Below are positions 35,791 through 44,331 of a stretch of 64,000 nt of DNA, piece by piece (position 1 is the stretch's first letter; each line of letters opens with the position of its first letter). This DNA comes from Alistipes sp. GTDB lineage: Bacteria > Bacteroidota > Bacteroidia > Bacteroidales > Rikenellaceae. A model generated the notes under the pieces. The model did no database searches. It saw nothing but the letters and a program-made list of their open reading frames with translations, and was not told where the DNA came from. The stretch lies in the NCBI GenBank assembly GCA_017403125.1, contig JAFQOR010000029.1, forward strand, positions 1-64,000, given 5' to 3'. Made by a program: the position numbers and the translations under genes.

Positions 35791-36306
35791 CTATTTCTTC
35801 AAAGCCTCGATAATGCGGTCGGTAAAGTCCACCCTCGTAGCATAGTATAGGATGGTGGGATTAGACGAAATATCGATAACAAGGTCGTAGCCATACTGTG
35901 CCGAGAACTGCTCAATAGCCGTAAACACCTGCTTCTGTATAGGCTGAATAAGCTCCAAGCGGCGCTTCATAAGCTCGCCATCGGTACCAAACAACGACTC
36001 CTGATACTCGGTTGCCTCGGCCTCCATCTTTAAGATACGCTGCTCGACCTCTTGGCGCGCACTCGCGCTAAGCGCATCACGCTGCTGCATATAGCTATTG
36101 TAGAGTGTTTCTACCTCCTGGAACTTGGCATCCACCTGCTTCTGATACTGCTCGGCAAGCTCCTCGATGCTCTCCAAAGCGTTGTTATATGCTGTGAGTG
36201 ACTTGAAAATCTTTTCGCTATCTACGACCATGTAGTTCTGCGCCGATGCCATGCCCATAGTCATAATCGACAGAACAAGTGTTAAAATCATGCGTTTCAT
36301 AACCAT
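35791..36306 (-). CDS. OmpH/Skp family periplasmic chaperone (copy 1)
   Basis: A 171-residue paralogue of the next gene: signal peptide (MKRMILTLVLSIMTMGMASA; the ATG at 36300 may be the true start), the YMVVDSEKIFKSLTAYNNAL core, a coiled-coil arm with QKQVDAKFQEVETLYNSYMQ, and a C-terminal LVIDISSNPTILYYA strand. It lies between bamA and the second ompH gene. A TATATTTG box at 36330-36337 could give both ompH genes transcription separate from bamA. Confidence 0.92.
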   Translation of the reverse strand: MVMKRMILTLVLSIMTMGMASAQNYMVVDSEKIFKSLTAYNNALESIEELAEQYQKQVDAKFQEVETLYNSYMQQRDALSASARQEVEQRILKMEAEATEYQESLFGTDGELMKRRLELIQPIQKQVFTAIEQFSAQYGYDLVIDISSNPTILYYATRVDFTDRIIEALKK

Positions 36307-36329
36307 ATCGTTTTAAGTATTTACTCTTA

Positions 36330-36337
36330 CAAATATA
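36330..36337 (-). promoter_or_regulatory. Promoter of the ompH pair, TATATTTG
   Basis: Minus-strand TATATTTG between bamA and the first ompH, predicted leader of 20-26 bases. No clear -33 TTG at the right distance. Confidence 0.45.
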
Positions 36338-36416
36338 CGTAAATAAATTCAAATTTATTGCCAGCCACACCATTTATATCGTAATATGTTGCCGCTACAC
36401 GACAATAAGCGCTATT

Positions 36417-38972
36417 TTAGAACTGCTGTCCCATGACAAAGTGGAACTGCGAACCACTGGGCTTCGTATCGCCATACGCAGGATCGAAACCATAACCCCA
36501 GTCGATACCAAGCATACCTACGATAGGCAGATAGAGGCGGACACCAAAGCCAGCCGAACGTTTAATCTTAAATGGAGAGAACTCCTTCCAAGAGTTGAAA
36601 CCATTACCCCCCTCCAAGAATGCAAGGACATATATCGACGAGTTGGGCTTCAAGATTACGGGGTAGCGCAACTCCATAGTGTACTTGTTGTAAGCAACAG
36701 AGTAGTAGTTCGACGGATCGAGAGCTCCATCCTCATAGCCTCGCATCGATATAATATCGACACCATAGATGTTATAACCCGTCATACCGTCACCACCAAT
36801 CTCGAAACGCTCGAAGGGCGACACCTTATCCTTGTTGTAGTGTCCGAGGTAACCCATCTCGGCACCGAGCATAAGCACCAGATTCTGGTTTGCCGACAAC
36901 GGGAAGAACCAACGACCTTTGAGCAACCACTTATGGAACTCTATCCAACGATATCTATCCTGATCGGAGAGCTGCGTTGAGCTATAATCTTTGCCGTCCC
37001 AGAGCGAGAAGGGGGGCGTAGCCTGCACCGACAACGTGAACTCCGAACCCGAACGCGAGAAGAAGGGGGCATCAATCGACGAACGCTGCAACACCAACTT
37101 CAACGACAATGTGTTAGACACACCATCGCTCATGATAAACGAGTTCCAACCCTTCAAGCCATATCGCTGATAACCAAGCTCGCCATAGAACGTAAAGTAG
37201 GGATCGGGCCACGTAAGACGCTTACCAAAACCTACGGCAAGACCCATCGAGCGATAGTACATCGTGGCAGACTGCGTAATGAAGTATGCGTTGTTCTGCT
37301 CCGAGATATATCCCGACACGGTGAACGAGTTGGGACGACGACCGCCAAGCCACGGATCCGTAAAGCTCAACGAGAGAGCCTTGTAGTAGGTGCCGTTGGT
37401 CTGACCCGAAATTGATAGACGCTGATTCTGTCCCGAAGGATAGGGTCGCCAAGCTCCTCGCTTGAAGAACTTCTTCATCGAGAGGTTGTTAAGCGTAATA
37501 CCCACCGAACCTACGAATGTTCCCGAGCCCCAACCTCCGGCAATGTTAAATTGGTCTGACGCCTTCTCCTGCAAGGGCCAATTGATATCGACAAGCTCGT
37601 CGGACACGGGTTGAATATCGGGATAGATAGCCTGCTCGTCGAAGTGACCCATGCTCATAAGTGTACGCATGGTCTGCATCAAGAGCGCACGGTTGTACAA
37701 CTCGCCGGGACGCACATAGAGCTCACGTCGAATAACCTCATCATCGACACGCATATTTCCCGAGATACCCACATTGTTAATCGTAAAGGGCTTACCCTCA
37801 TAGACGCGCACCTCGATATCCAAAGAATCGGGGCCTACGACAATCTCCGCAGGCTCGATTTGCGACAACAGATAACCATTATTCTGGTAAAGTGACGATA
37901 TGGACATCTCCTCCGGATTCTGCTCCTTACCGATACCGAGTCGCTTATGCATCGACTTCTTGTCGTAGAGGTCACCGGGCTTCACACCGAACATCTGTTC
38001 GAGCTGCTCGGTAGTGTAAATCGAGTTACCCACCCACTTTACGTTGCGAATATAGTATTGGTTACCCTCGGCAAGTTTAATGTGTACACCAAGCTGTTTG
38101 TCGTCGATGTAATACACCGAGTCGCTAATGATGTTAGCATTACGATAGCCATGGGCATTATAGAAGTCGAGCAACAACTCCTTATCTGCCTCGTAATCCT
38201 CCTCGATGAACTTTCGCTGCTTGAAGAAGTTGATACTTCGCTGATTTGTCTTCTTGAAGGTGCGACGCAGACGTTTATCGTCATAGGCATTATTACCCTC
38301 AAAGGTCACACTGCCAACCTTAATCTTCGGACCGCGGTCCACGATGAATGTCACATTAACACACTGCTCGTAGATGGTATCGTTGTCAAGACGCACCTCA
38401 ACTTCGCAAGTACGATAACCCTTCTTTGCAAAGTGATCCTTAATGAGGCGGATATTCTTGTCGATGACATAGTCCGAGAGCTCGGTATTGCGACGCAACT
38501 TCAACTCCTCGAACAGATCCTCGCGCTTACTCTTGCTCACGCCCTCGATATCCCATGTGAGGATACGAGCTCGCTCCTTCAAGAAGACCTCCAAATCCAA
38601 CGAGTCGCCCTCGATAGTTGCACCTATCTGAATGTCGGAGAAGTAACGCGGGGTCCACAGACGTTGCATGGCATTGGTGATAAACTTGCTGGGGAGGTAG
38701 AGAGAGTCGCCCTCCTGCAAGCCCGCCGAAGACTTCAAAATATCGTGATTAAGATACTTAACACCGTGGATATTTACCTTACGAATGTAGTACAGCGTAC
38801 CATCCCCCTCGCTCAAAATCGGGGCGTTGAGGTCGAAATCTGTGGAATCACTAATCTCGTTATATGTATCATCACCGAGAGTGTAACGACCCGTCCTCTG
38901 TTGCGCCATGGCAACCGTAGAGGCAAACATTGTCACAATAACGGCGATTAACGTTAGTCTTATAAATCTCAT
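36417..38972 (-). CDS. bamA: Outer membrane protein assembly factor BamA
   Basis: BamA inserts beta-barrel proteins into the outer membrane. The start is the ATG at 38972, giving 851 residues with a signal peptide ending TVAMAQ. Five POTRA-like repeats fill about residues 60-460 (VNIHGVKYLNHDIL opens the first). The barrel follows, with the AGGWGSGTFVGSVGITLNNL entry, the Omp85 motif region YSVAYNKYTMELRYPVI, and the terminal strand GSQFHFVMGQQF ending in Phe. uppS lies 22 bases upstream and the two ompH genes follow, so envelope genes are grouped. Confidence 0.96.
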   Translation of the reverse strand: MRFIRLTLIAVIVTMFASTVAMAQQRTGRYTLGDDTYNEISDSTDFDLNAPILSEGDGTLYYIRKVNIHGVKYLNHDILKSSAGLQEGDSLYLPSKFITNAMQRLWTPRYFSDIQIGATIEGDSLDLEVFLKERARILTWDIEGVSKSKREDLFEELKLRRNTELSDYVIDKNIRLIKDHFAKKGYRTCEVEVRLDNDTIYEQCVNVTFIVDRGPKIKVGSVTFEGNNAYDDKRLRRTFKKTNQRSINFFKQRKFIEEDYEADKELLLDFYNAHGYRNANIISDSVYYIDDKQLGVHIKLAEGNQYYIRNVKWVGNSIYTTEQLEQMFGVKPGDLYDKKSMHKRLGIGKEQNPEEMSISSLYQNNGYLLSQIEPAEIVVGPDSLDIEVRVYEGKPFTINNVGISGNMRVDDEVIRRELYVRPGELYNRALLMQTMRTLMSMGHFDEQAIYPDIQPVSDELVDINWPLQEKASDQFNIAGGWGSGTFVGSVGITLNNLSMKKFFKRGAWRPYPSGQNQRLSISGQTNGTYYKALSLSFTDPWLGGRRPNSFTVSGYISEQNNAYFITQSATMYYRSMGLAVGFGKRLTWPDPYFTFYGELGYQRYGLKGWNSFIMSDGVSNTLSLKLVLQRSSIDAPFFSRSGSEFTLSVQATPPFSLWDGKDYSSTQLSDQDRYRWIEFHKWLLKGRWFFPLSANQNLVLMLGAEMGYLGHYNKDKVSPFERFEIGGDGMTGYNIYGVDIISMRGYEDGALDPSNYYSVAYNKYTMELRYPVILKPNSSIYVLAFLEGGNGFNSWKEFSPFKIKRSAGFGVRLYLPIVGMLGIDWGYGFDPAYGDTKPSGSQFHFVMGQQF

Positions 38973-38994
38973 CTGCAATATATTGCGTTACTCG

Positions 38995-39717
38995 TTACTC
39001 TTCATCAGCTACAACTCCGTATCGTCGGTCGCGTTGAGCATATACCTCCAATGCCTTGTCGAACTGCGCCTCGTCAAAGTCGGGCCATAGCACCTCCGGG
39101 AAGTAGAACTCGGCGTAGCTCGCCTGCCACAACAAGAAGTTGCTCAATCGACACTCCCCACTCGTGCGTATTATGAGGTCGGGGTCGGGCATAGAGCGCG
39201 TCATAAGATGCGCCGATATCACCTCCTCATCGATATCCTCATATCTGATCTCGCCTAACGACACCTTGCGCGCTATATCTCGCACGGCAAGCGTTATCTC
39301 GCTACGCGACGAGTAGTTGAAGGCGAGAACAAGCGTTAGGCGTGTTGCCTCTGCCGTGCTGCGCTCGATGTGGTCAATCATCTCACGTACCTTCGTCGAG
39401 AAACGGCTACGCTCACCCATTATCACAACACGCACACCCTGACTACACAACTCCTCTGCCTCGCTCATAACCGTCTTGCAAAAGAGCTCCATAATAGCAT
39501 CAACCTCCGCTGCGGGACGACCCCAATTCTCGGTTGAAAAGGCATAGAGCGTAAGCCACTTGACACCATTACGCGCGGCAGCACGCACAACGGCACGCAC
39601 CGAATCTACTCCGGCAATATGGCCCTCGTAACGCTCCTTGCCACGCTGCTTTGCCCAGCGGCCATTGCCATCCATGATAATGGCAATATGTTGTGGTATA
39701 GCACTTAAACTACCCAT
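38995..39717 (-). CDS. uppS: Isoprenyl transferase (UPP synthase)
   Basis: UppS builds the C55 undecaprenyl diphosphate carrier from FPP and IPP. From the ATG at 39717 it has 240 residues. The active-site motif IAIIMDGNGRWAKQRG near residue 12 contains the catalytic Asp. Later blocks are TLYAFSTENWGRPAAEV, LAFNYSSRSEI and the C-terminal DLIIRTSGECRLSNFLLWQ and FPEVLWPDF, all intact. A -7 box ends 10 bases before the ATG, so the leader would be about 6 bases. It heads the uppS-bamA set. Confidence 0.95.
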   Translation of the reverse strand: MGSLSAIPQHIAIIMDGNGRWAKQRGKERYEGHIAGVDSVRAVVRAAARNGVKWLTLYAFSTENWGRPAAEVDAIMELFCKTVMSEAEELCSQGVRVVIMGERSRFSTKVREMIDHIERSTAEATRLTLVLAFNYSSRSEITLAVRDIARKVSLGEIRYEDIDEEVISAHLMTRSMPDPDLIIRTSGECRLSNFLLWQASYAEFYFPEVLWPDFDEAQFDKALEVYAQRDRRYGVVADEE

Positions 39718-39726
39718 AATAGAACG

Positions 39727-39734
39727 CAAATGTA
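39727..39734 (-). promoter_or_regulatory. uppS promoter, TACATTTG
   Basis: Minus-strand TACATTTG. Predicted start near 39723, only about 6 bases before the ATG at 39717. Confidence 0.45.
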
Positions 39735-39863
39735 ATCAATTTAATTTAGAATATGCAACACGTAAAACATAAAAATTCCTCGCACGTGCGCGAAACACGG
39801 CGTAAGCAACTGTGTTATACCGGTTTACACATTCGACAAAATATGGTGTCGGGCGCCTCAAAA

Positions 39864-40733
39864 TCAACGCTTATCGATGCCCCACATCATCTTTTGTCTT
39901 AACGTATCGTAGAACGATTTATTATGCGGCAGAGCCAGAATTACACTTCGTGGTGCAAGTCCGAGACGTATTATCGTGCCATCCTTGACTATACACGTGC
40001 GGTTATCTGCCGATAGGAATGCCTCGCCACCGCGGCTATTTATACGCATTGTCATCTCCACGTCGTCGGGAACAACCAACGGGCGCATCGTAAGGTTATG
40101 TGGAGCTATGGGCGAGAGTACGATACAGCGGCAACGCGGGTCGATAACCGGACCGCCGGCGCTGAGCGAATATGCCGTCGAGCCTGTGGGCGTAGATACA
40201 ACGATGCCATCACCATGATACGTAGCCACCGCATTGCCATCGATACGTGTCTCGACCGAAACCATCATGGTGCCGTGACGATGTATTGCTATTTCGTTGA
40301 GAGCCATACCATTGAAGTTGTCATCAGCGCCCTCCATAACCTGTAACATTCGTCGCTCTTCGAAGTGCAACGTTCCCTTTGACAAGTGATCGAAAAGTGC
40401 CTCTATACCCTCGCCATCATCAACAGTAAGATAGCCCAAACGGCCACTGTTTATGCCGACAACCGGGATTCGATAGTCGGGCAAGATGCCCACAGCTTCG
40501 AGTAGCGTGCCGTCGCCACCATAGGTTATCATCACATCCCCTCCCTTTGCCGAAGGTTTGTGCATATATATTTTATCCGAATCCACCGTTATCCCCGTAA
40601 GTTGCTCTATCGCAGACGCAAACTCCTCGTTAATGGTGTAGGTATAACCATATTGCTCGATGCATAGCAGCAATCTGCGCAACTGCTCCGGACGATGTTT
40701 AACCTGCTTACGCGAAAAAAGTATTATGTTCAT
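39864..40733 (-). CDS. nadK: NAD kinase
   Basis: NadK phosphorylates NAD to NADP. The 289-residue protein has the GGDGTLLEA motif at 73-81, VGINSGRLGYLTV near 92, and the NE-type substrate motif MALNEIAIHRHGTM near 165, followed by the GDGIVVSTPTGSTAYSLSAGG block. Length is standard. Its start region faces pdxJ; the two genes are divergent, with -7 boxes that overlap head to head within 22 bases. Confidence 0.96.
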   Translation of the reverse strand: MNIILFSRKQVKHRPEQLRRLLLCIEQYGYTYTINEEFASAIEQLTGITVDSDKIYMHKPSAKGGDVMITYGGDGTLLEAVGILPDYRIPVVGINSGRLGYLTVDDGEGIEALFDHLSKGTLHFEERRMLQVMEGADDNFNGMALNEIAIHRHGTMMVSVETRIDGNAVATYHGDGIVVSTPTGSTAYSLSAGGPVIDPRCRCIVLSPIAPHNLTMRPLVVPDDVEMTMRINSRGGEAFLSADNRTCIVKDGTIIRLGLAPRSVILALPHNKSFYDTLRQKMMWGIDKR

Positions 40734-40756
40734 GGTGACGAAATAAAAAAAAATCG

Positions 40757-40764
40757 TAACTTTG
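40757..40764 (+). promoter_or_regulatory. pdxJ promoter, TAACTTTG
   Basis: TAACTTTG, predicted start near 40768. It leaves 19 bases to the ATG at 40787 or 10 to the ATG at 40778. Confidence 0.5.
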
Positions 40765-40770
40765 CTTTTG

Positions 40771-40778
40771 CAAAGATA
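40771..40778 (-). promoter_or_regulatory. nadK promoter, TATCTTTG
   Basis: Minus-strand TATCTTTG, predicted start near 40767 and a leader of about 34 bases to nadK. Its upstream part lies in the first codons of pdxJ. Confidence 0.45.
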
Positions 40779-40786
40779 TGAAAATT

Positions 40787-41521
40787 ATGACAAAATTAAG
40801 CGTTAATATCAATAAGATTGCCGTAGTGCGCAACTCGCGTGGCGGCAATATGCCCAATCTGTTGAAGGCAGCACTCGACATCGAGGGTTTTGGTGCCGAC
40901 GGTATAACAGTACATCCGCGCCCCGATGCTCGCCATATTCGTTACTCGGATGTGCGCGACTTGAAGGCAAATATCGCCACCGAGCTTAACGTCGAGGGCA
41001 ACCCTATTGAGAGCTTTTGCGAACTTGTCGAGGAGGTGCGACCCGCACAGGTAACACTCGTCCCCGATGCTCCCGACGCCATAACATCTTCGGCGGGTTG
41101 GGATACAATCAAGAATCGCGACTTTCTGGTTGCCATGTCTGAGCGCTTTCACCGCGCCGGCATACGTGTTTCGATTTTTGTAGATCCGGTGGTTGAGATG
41201 GTTCGCGCCGCAAAGGATTGTGGAGCCGACCGCGTAGAGCTGTACACCGAGGCGTATGCATCGGGATATGCCTCTGACCGTGAGGCCGCTATCGCGCCCT
41301 ATGTTGCCGCTGCCGAGGAGGCCCGTCGCATGGGTTTAGGTCTAAATGCAGGACACGATCTTAATACCGAGAACCTACAATACTTCATCGAGCGCATACC
41401 TTGGGTCGATGAGGTATCGATAGGTCATGCTCTGATTAGCGATGCACTCTACTTGGGCTTGGAGAATACCGTAGCCCTATATCAGAACTGCATCAAGCGA
41501 GCACAGGAGAAGCAGGAGTAA
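40787..41521 (+). CDS. pdxJ: Pyridoxine 5'-phosphate synthase
   Basis: PdxJ closes the pyridine ring in the DXP-dependent vitamin B6 pathway. From the ATG at 40787 it has 244 residues starting [20 protein letters not shown], the usual start of the family; an ATG three codons upstream is possible. Phosphate- and substrate-binding blocks are [37 protein letters not shown] and [12 protein letters not shown]. pdxA is not in the window. The CCA-transferase gene follows after 5 bases. Confidence 0.96.
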   Translation: MTKLSVNINKIAVVRNSRGGNMPNLLKAALDIEGFGADGITVHPRPDARHIRYSDVRDLKANIATELNVEGNPIESFCELVEEVRPAQVTLVPDAPDAITSSAGWDTIKNRDFLVAMSERFHRAGIRVSIFVDPVVEMVRAAKDCGADRVELYTEAYASGYASDREAAIAPYVAAAEEARRMGLGLNAGHDLNTENLQYFIERIPWVDEVSIGHALISDALYLGLENTVALYQNCIKRAQEKQE

Positions 41522-41526
41522 TAAAG

Positions 41527-42921
41527 ATGCCACTTAAAAAGCCTATTTTCAGACACATACAGCGCGTTGTAGATCGCATGGGCGTCGAGGCCTATGTGGT
41601 CGGTGGTTACGTGCGCGACCACTATCTGCATCGACCATCGAGCGACGTCGATGTGGTGGTTGTGGGCAGTGGTGTTGCCGTTGCCGAGGAGTTGGCACGC
41701 GAGCTCGGCGTAAAGGTTAGCATCTTCAAAACCTATGGTACGGCGATGCTCAATTGGCACGGCATCGAGGTGGAGTTTGTGGGCGCTCGCCGCGAGAGCT
41801 ACACCCCCGAGTCGCGTAACCCGCAGGTCGAGCCCGGAACATTACGCGACGACCAGTTGCGCCGCGACTTCACGATAAATGCTATGGCATGGTCGCTAAA
41901 TGGCGAAACCTTTGGCGAGCTTGTTGATCCCTTTGACGGCATGTACGACCTCGAAGACTGCATCATACGCACCCCGTGTGAACCCGATAAGACCTTCTCG
42001 GACGATCCCCTACGCATGATGCGTGCCGTGCGTTTTGCTTCGCAACTCGGATTCGATATCGACAACGAGACTTTCGATGGGATATGCCGCCAAGCATCTC
42101 GTATTCAGATTATTGCCAGGGAACGCATAGCCGTTGAGTTGAATAAAATCATGGCGTCACCCGCGCCCTCAATAGGCTTGGAATTGATGCATAACGCAGG
42201 GCTATTGAAATATGTGTTGCCGGAGTTGGAGCGCATGGCCGGCGTCGAGCAGCGAGGCAAACATGCACACAAGGATAACTTCAAACATACATTAAAGGTC
42301 TTGGACAATGTTGCTAAACGTTCCAACGACCTATGGCTACGTTGGGCTGCCCTATTCCACGATATTGGCAAGCCACAGACCAAGGCCTACGATCCCAGAG
42401 CGGGATGGACATTCCATCAGCATGAGGCTGTCGGCTCGAAGATGGTGCCACAACTCTTTCGCCGCTTGAAGCTCCCTATGGGCGAGCCGATGCGTTTCGT
42501 GCAGAAGATGGTATTCCTGCACATGCGTCCGATAGTTCTATCCGAAGATGCCGTGACCGACTCGGCAGTACGTCGCTTGCTCTTCGAGGCGGGTGACGAC
42601 GTAGAGAGCCTAATGACACTATGTGAGGCTGATATAACATCGGGCATAGACCGCAAAGTAATGCTCTTCCTGCATAACTTCGAGCTCGTAAGAGCCAAGA
42701 TGCACGACTTGGAGGAGAGGGATAGAGTGCGCAACTTCCAGCCGCCTATCACGGGTGACATCATCATGCGCACCTATGACCTACCGCCATCGAGCGTCGT
42801 GGGTGAGATAAAGGAGGTTATCAAGAATGCCATCCTCGACGGTGTTATCCCCAACGACTATGATGCCGCCTACGAGCTTATGGAGCAGGAGGCTGCACGG
42901 CGTGGCATAAAGCACAAATAA
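41527..42921 (+). CDS. CCA tRNA nucleotidyltransferase with HD domain
   Basis: A class II nucleotidyltransferase of 464 residues. The catalytic head has VVGGYVRDHYLHRPSSDVDV at about 24-42 with the DxD metal site, then the ERxxRDFTINAMAW-type segment (LRRDFTINAMAW). The RNA-binding neck follows, and an HD domain with LFHDIGKPQTK near residue 280. This fits a CCA-adding enzyme that repairs tRNA 3' ends; poly(A) polymerases share the fold, but the DDPLRMMRAVRFASQLGF block favours CCA activity. It is co-directional with pdxJ, 5 bases away. Confidence 0.9.
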   Translation: MPLKKPIFRHIQRVVDRMGVEAYVVGGYVRDHYLHRPSSDVDVVVVGSGVAVAEELARELGVKVSIFKTYGTAMLNWHGIEVEFVGARRESYTPESRNPQVEPGTLRDDQLRRDFTINAMAWSLNGETFGELVDPFDGMYDLEDCIIRTPCEPDKTFSDDPLRMMRAVRFASQLGFDIDNETFDGICRQASRIQIIARERIAVELNKIMASPAPSIGLELMHNAGLLKYVLPELERMAGVEQRGKHAHKDNFKHTLKVLDNVAKRSNDLWLRWAALFHDIGKPQTKAYDPRAGWTFHQHEAVGSKMVPQLFRRLKLPMGEPMRFVQKMVFLHMRPIVLSEDAVTDSAVRRLLFEAGDDVESLMTLCEADITSGIDRKVMLFLHNFELVRAKMHDLEERDRVRNFQPPITGDIIMRTYDLPPSSVVGEIKEVIKNAILDGVIPNDYDAAYELMEQEAARRGIKHK

Positions 42922-42943
42922 GTAGCTTGTTTATAGTTAGGAT

Positions 42944-44041
42944 ATGATACTATATGCTCTATTGGCTCTTGCCATCTATATAGGTGGCAACGCCTACATA
43001 TTTTGGCATCTGCTACAAACCATGAGTTGCGCGCCACAGGGGCTACGCATACTCTTTATCATACTCTTCTGGTTTGCTGCCTTTGCGCTGTTTATCGCCC
43101 TCGGCCTACGCAACGTCGAGCTTCCGTCGTCTCTGCATCGAACACTGCATATCGTAGGCTCGGTGTGGTTGGTATTTATACTATATATGGTATTGACTAC
43201 CGCACTCTTCGACATTGTGCACCTTATCATCCCCACATTCCATGGCGGTGTGATGTATGCACTGTGTGCAACGGGATTACTGCTTTTTTGCGGATACATC
43301 AACTACCAACAACCAGACATCAAACACATCACTATCACAACCGAAAAGTTGGCAGATGGTGAACATCTGCGTGTTGTGGCAGTTAGCGACATACACCTCG
43401 GCTACGGCACAGGACGCGAGGCGTTGTCGAAATACGTGAAGCTTATAAATGGCGAAAGCCCCGACGCCGTAGTTATCGTAGGCGACCTTATAGACAACAG
43501 CATACGCCCCGTGGCAGAGGCACGTATGGAGGAGGTGCTATCCACCATAAATGCCCCACTGGGAGTATATATGGTCCCGGGCAACCACGAGTATATCAGC
43601 GGTCTTGCCAAGTGTGACGCCTATCTGCGGCACACCAACATACACCTATTGAGAGATAGTATCATCAAGTTGCCCCACAACATCGAGCTTATATGTCGTG
43701 ACGACCGCACAAATCAGCACCGCAAGCCCCTCGAAGAGCTTGCATCAGAGGCTGATAACGAATCGTTTACCATCGTTTTGGACCACCAACCCTACGATAT
43801 TGCCACAAGCAACGCCTTGGGCATAGATTTGCACCTCTCGGGACATACGCACCACGGTCAGGTATGGCCTCTGAATATCATCACCGACCTGATGTATGAC
43901 CAGAGCCATGGCTATCGCAAATGGAGCACCACACACGCCTACGTGTCGAGTGGCTTGTCGCTATGGGGACCTCCGTTCCGCATCGGCACCAAGAGCGATA
44001 TGGCCGTTATCGACATCATCGGCACGGGCACTACCAAATAG
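42944..44041 (+). CDS. Membrane-anchored metallophosphoesterase
   Basis: A 365-residue protein. The first 125 residues hold about four membrane helices. The catalytic domain has all calcineurin-like motifs: AVSDIHLGYG near residue 147, VIVGDLIDNS, VPGNHEY, and LSGHTHHGQVWP near residue 303. This is the YkuE/YaeI-like arrangement, in which the enzyme acts at the membrane on lipid or nucleotide phosphoesters; the substrate here is unknown. It ends the pdxJ transcript group, 22 bases after the CCA-transferase gene. Confidence 0.9.
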   Translation: MILYALLALAIYIGGNAYIFWHLLQTMSCAPQGLRILFIILFWFAAFALFIALGLRNVELPSSLHRTLHIVGSVWLVFILYMVLTTALFDIVHLIIPTFHGGVMYALCATGLLLFCGYINYQQPDIKHITITTEKLADGEHLRVVAVSDIHLGYGTGREALSKYVKLINGESPDAVVIVGDLIDNSIRPVAEARMEEVLSTINAPLGVYMVPGNHEYISGLAKCDAYLRHTNIHLLRDSIIKLPHNIELICRDDRTNQHRKPLEELASEADNESFTIVLDHQPYDIATSNALGIDLHLSGHTHHGQVWPLNIITDLMYDQSHGYRKWSTTHAYVSSGLSLWGPPFRIGTKSDMAVIDIIGTGTTK

Positions 44042-44274
44042 CATAAAATGCTTTTGGGGTCAGCACACAACAATTCCCTCGATACTAAACCTTTACACGG
44101 GTACTATTTATAATACCCGTGCAGCTGTATAACACAGTTGTAGGGAGCGTGGGCAGACAATAGTATTCAAACATTATTTAGGATTTGTTCGAGAATCCCA
44201 CACTCACTCTGTTCAGTTGAGATGACATTCTGGTTTAACACGCCTAAACATAGATAACGCCCTATAATAAATAA
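44042..44274. other. Intergenic stretch with a lone array hairpin
   Basis: No gene is visible. It contains a single copy of the hairpin that bounds the repeat units at the left end of the window (44095-44122), followed by a 14-base block shared with 39.8 kb, and otherwise unique sequence. Confidence 0.6.
44095..44122. repeat. Isolated copy of the array hairpin
   Basis: CACGGGTACTATTTATAATA begins the copy and CCCGTG ends it: a stem of CACGGGTA and its complement around an A/T loop. It matches the nine hairpins at 574-1700 except in the loop, which shows that the hairpin exists outside the array. Confidence 0.7.
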
Positions 44275-44304
44275 GCGAGTGGATACCCAAGGGTACCCAC
44301 TCGC
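44275..44304. terminator. ileS terminator
   Basis: GCGAGTGGATACCC (44275-44288) pairs with GGGTACCCACTCGC (44291-44304), one mismatch, 2-base loop. It lies 28 bases after the ileS stop. Confidence 0.75.
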
Positions 44305-44331
44305 CTTTAATAGAGTATGTTATCCTGCGCT

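Noticed and set aside
37947..38951. 334-codon plus-strand frame opposite bamA
   Set aside because: Antisense shadow of BamA, which is fully supported by its domains; the frame has no independent features.
39781..39790. Palindrome CGCACGTGCG as a further parS-like site
   Set aside because: Only the CACGTG core agrees; the flanking TGTT and AACA parts are missing.
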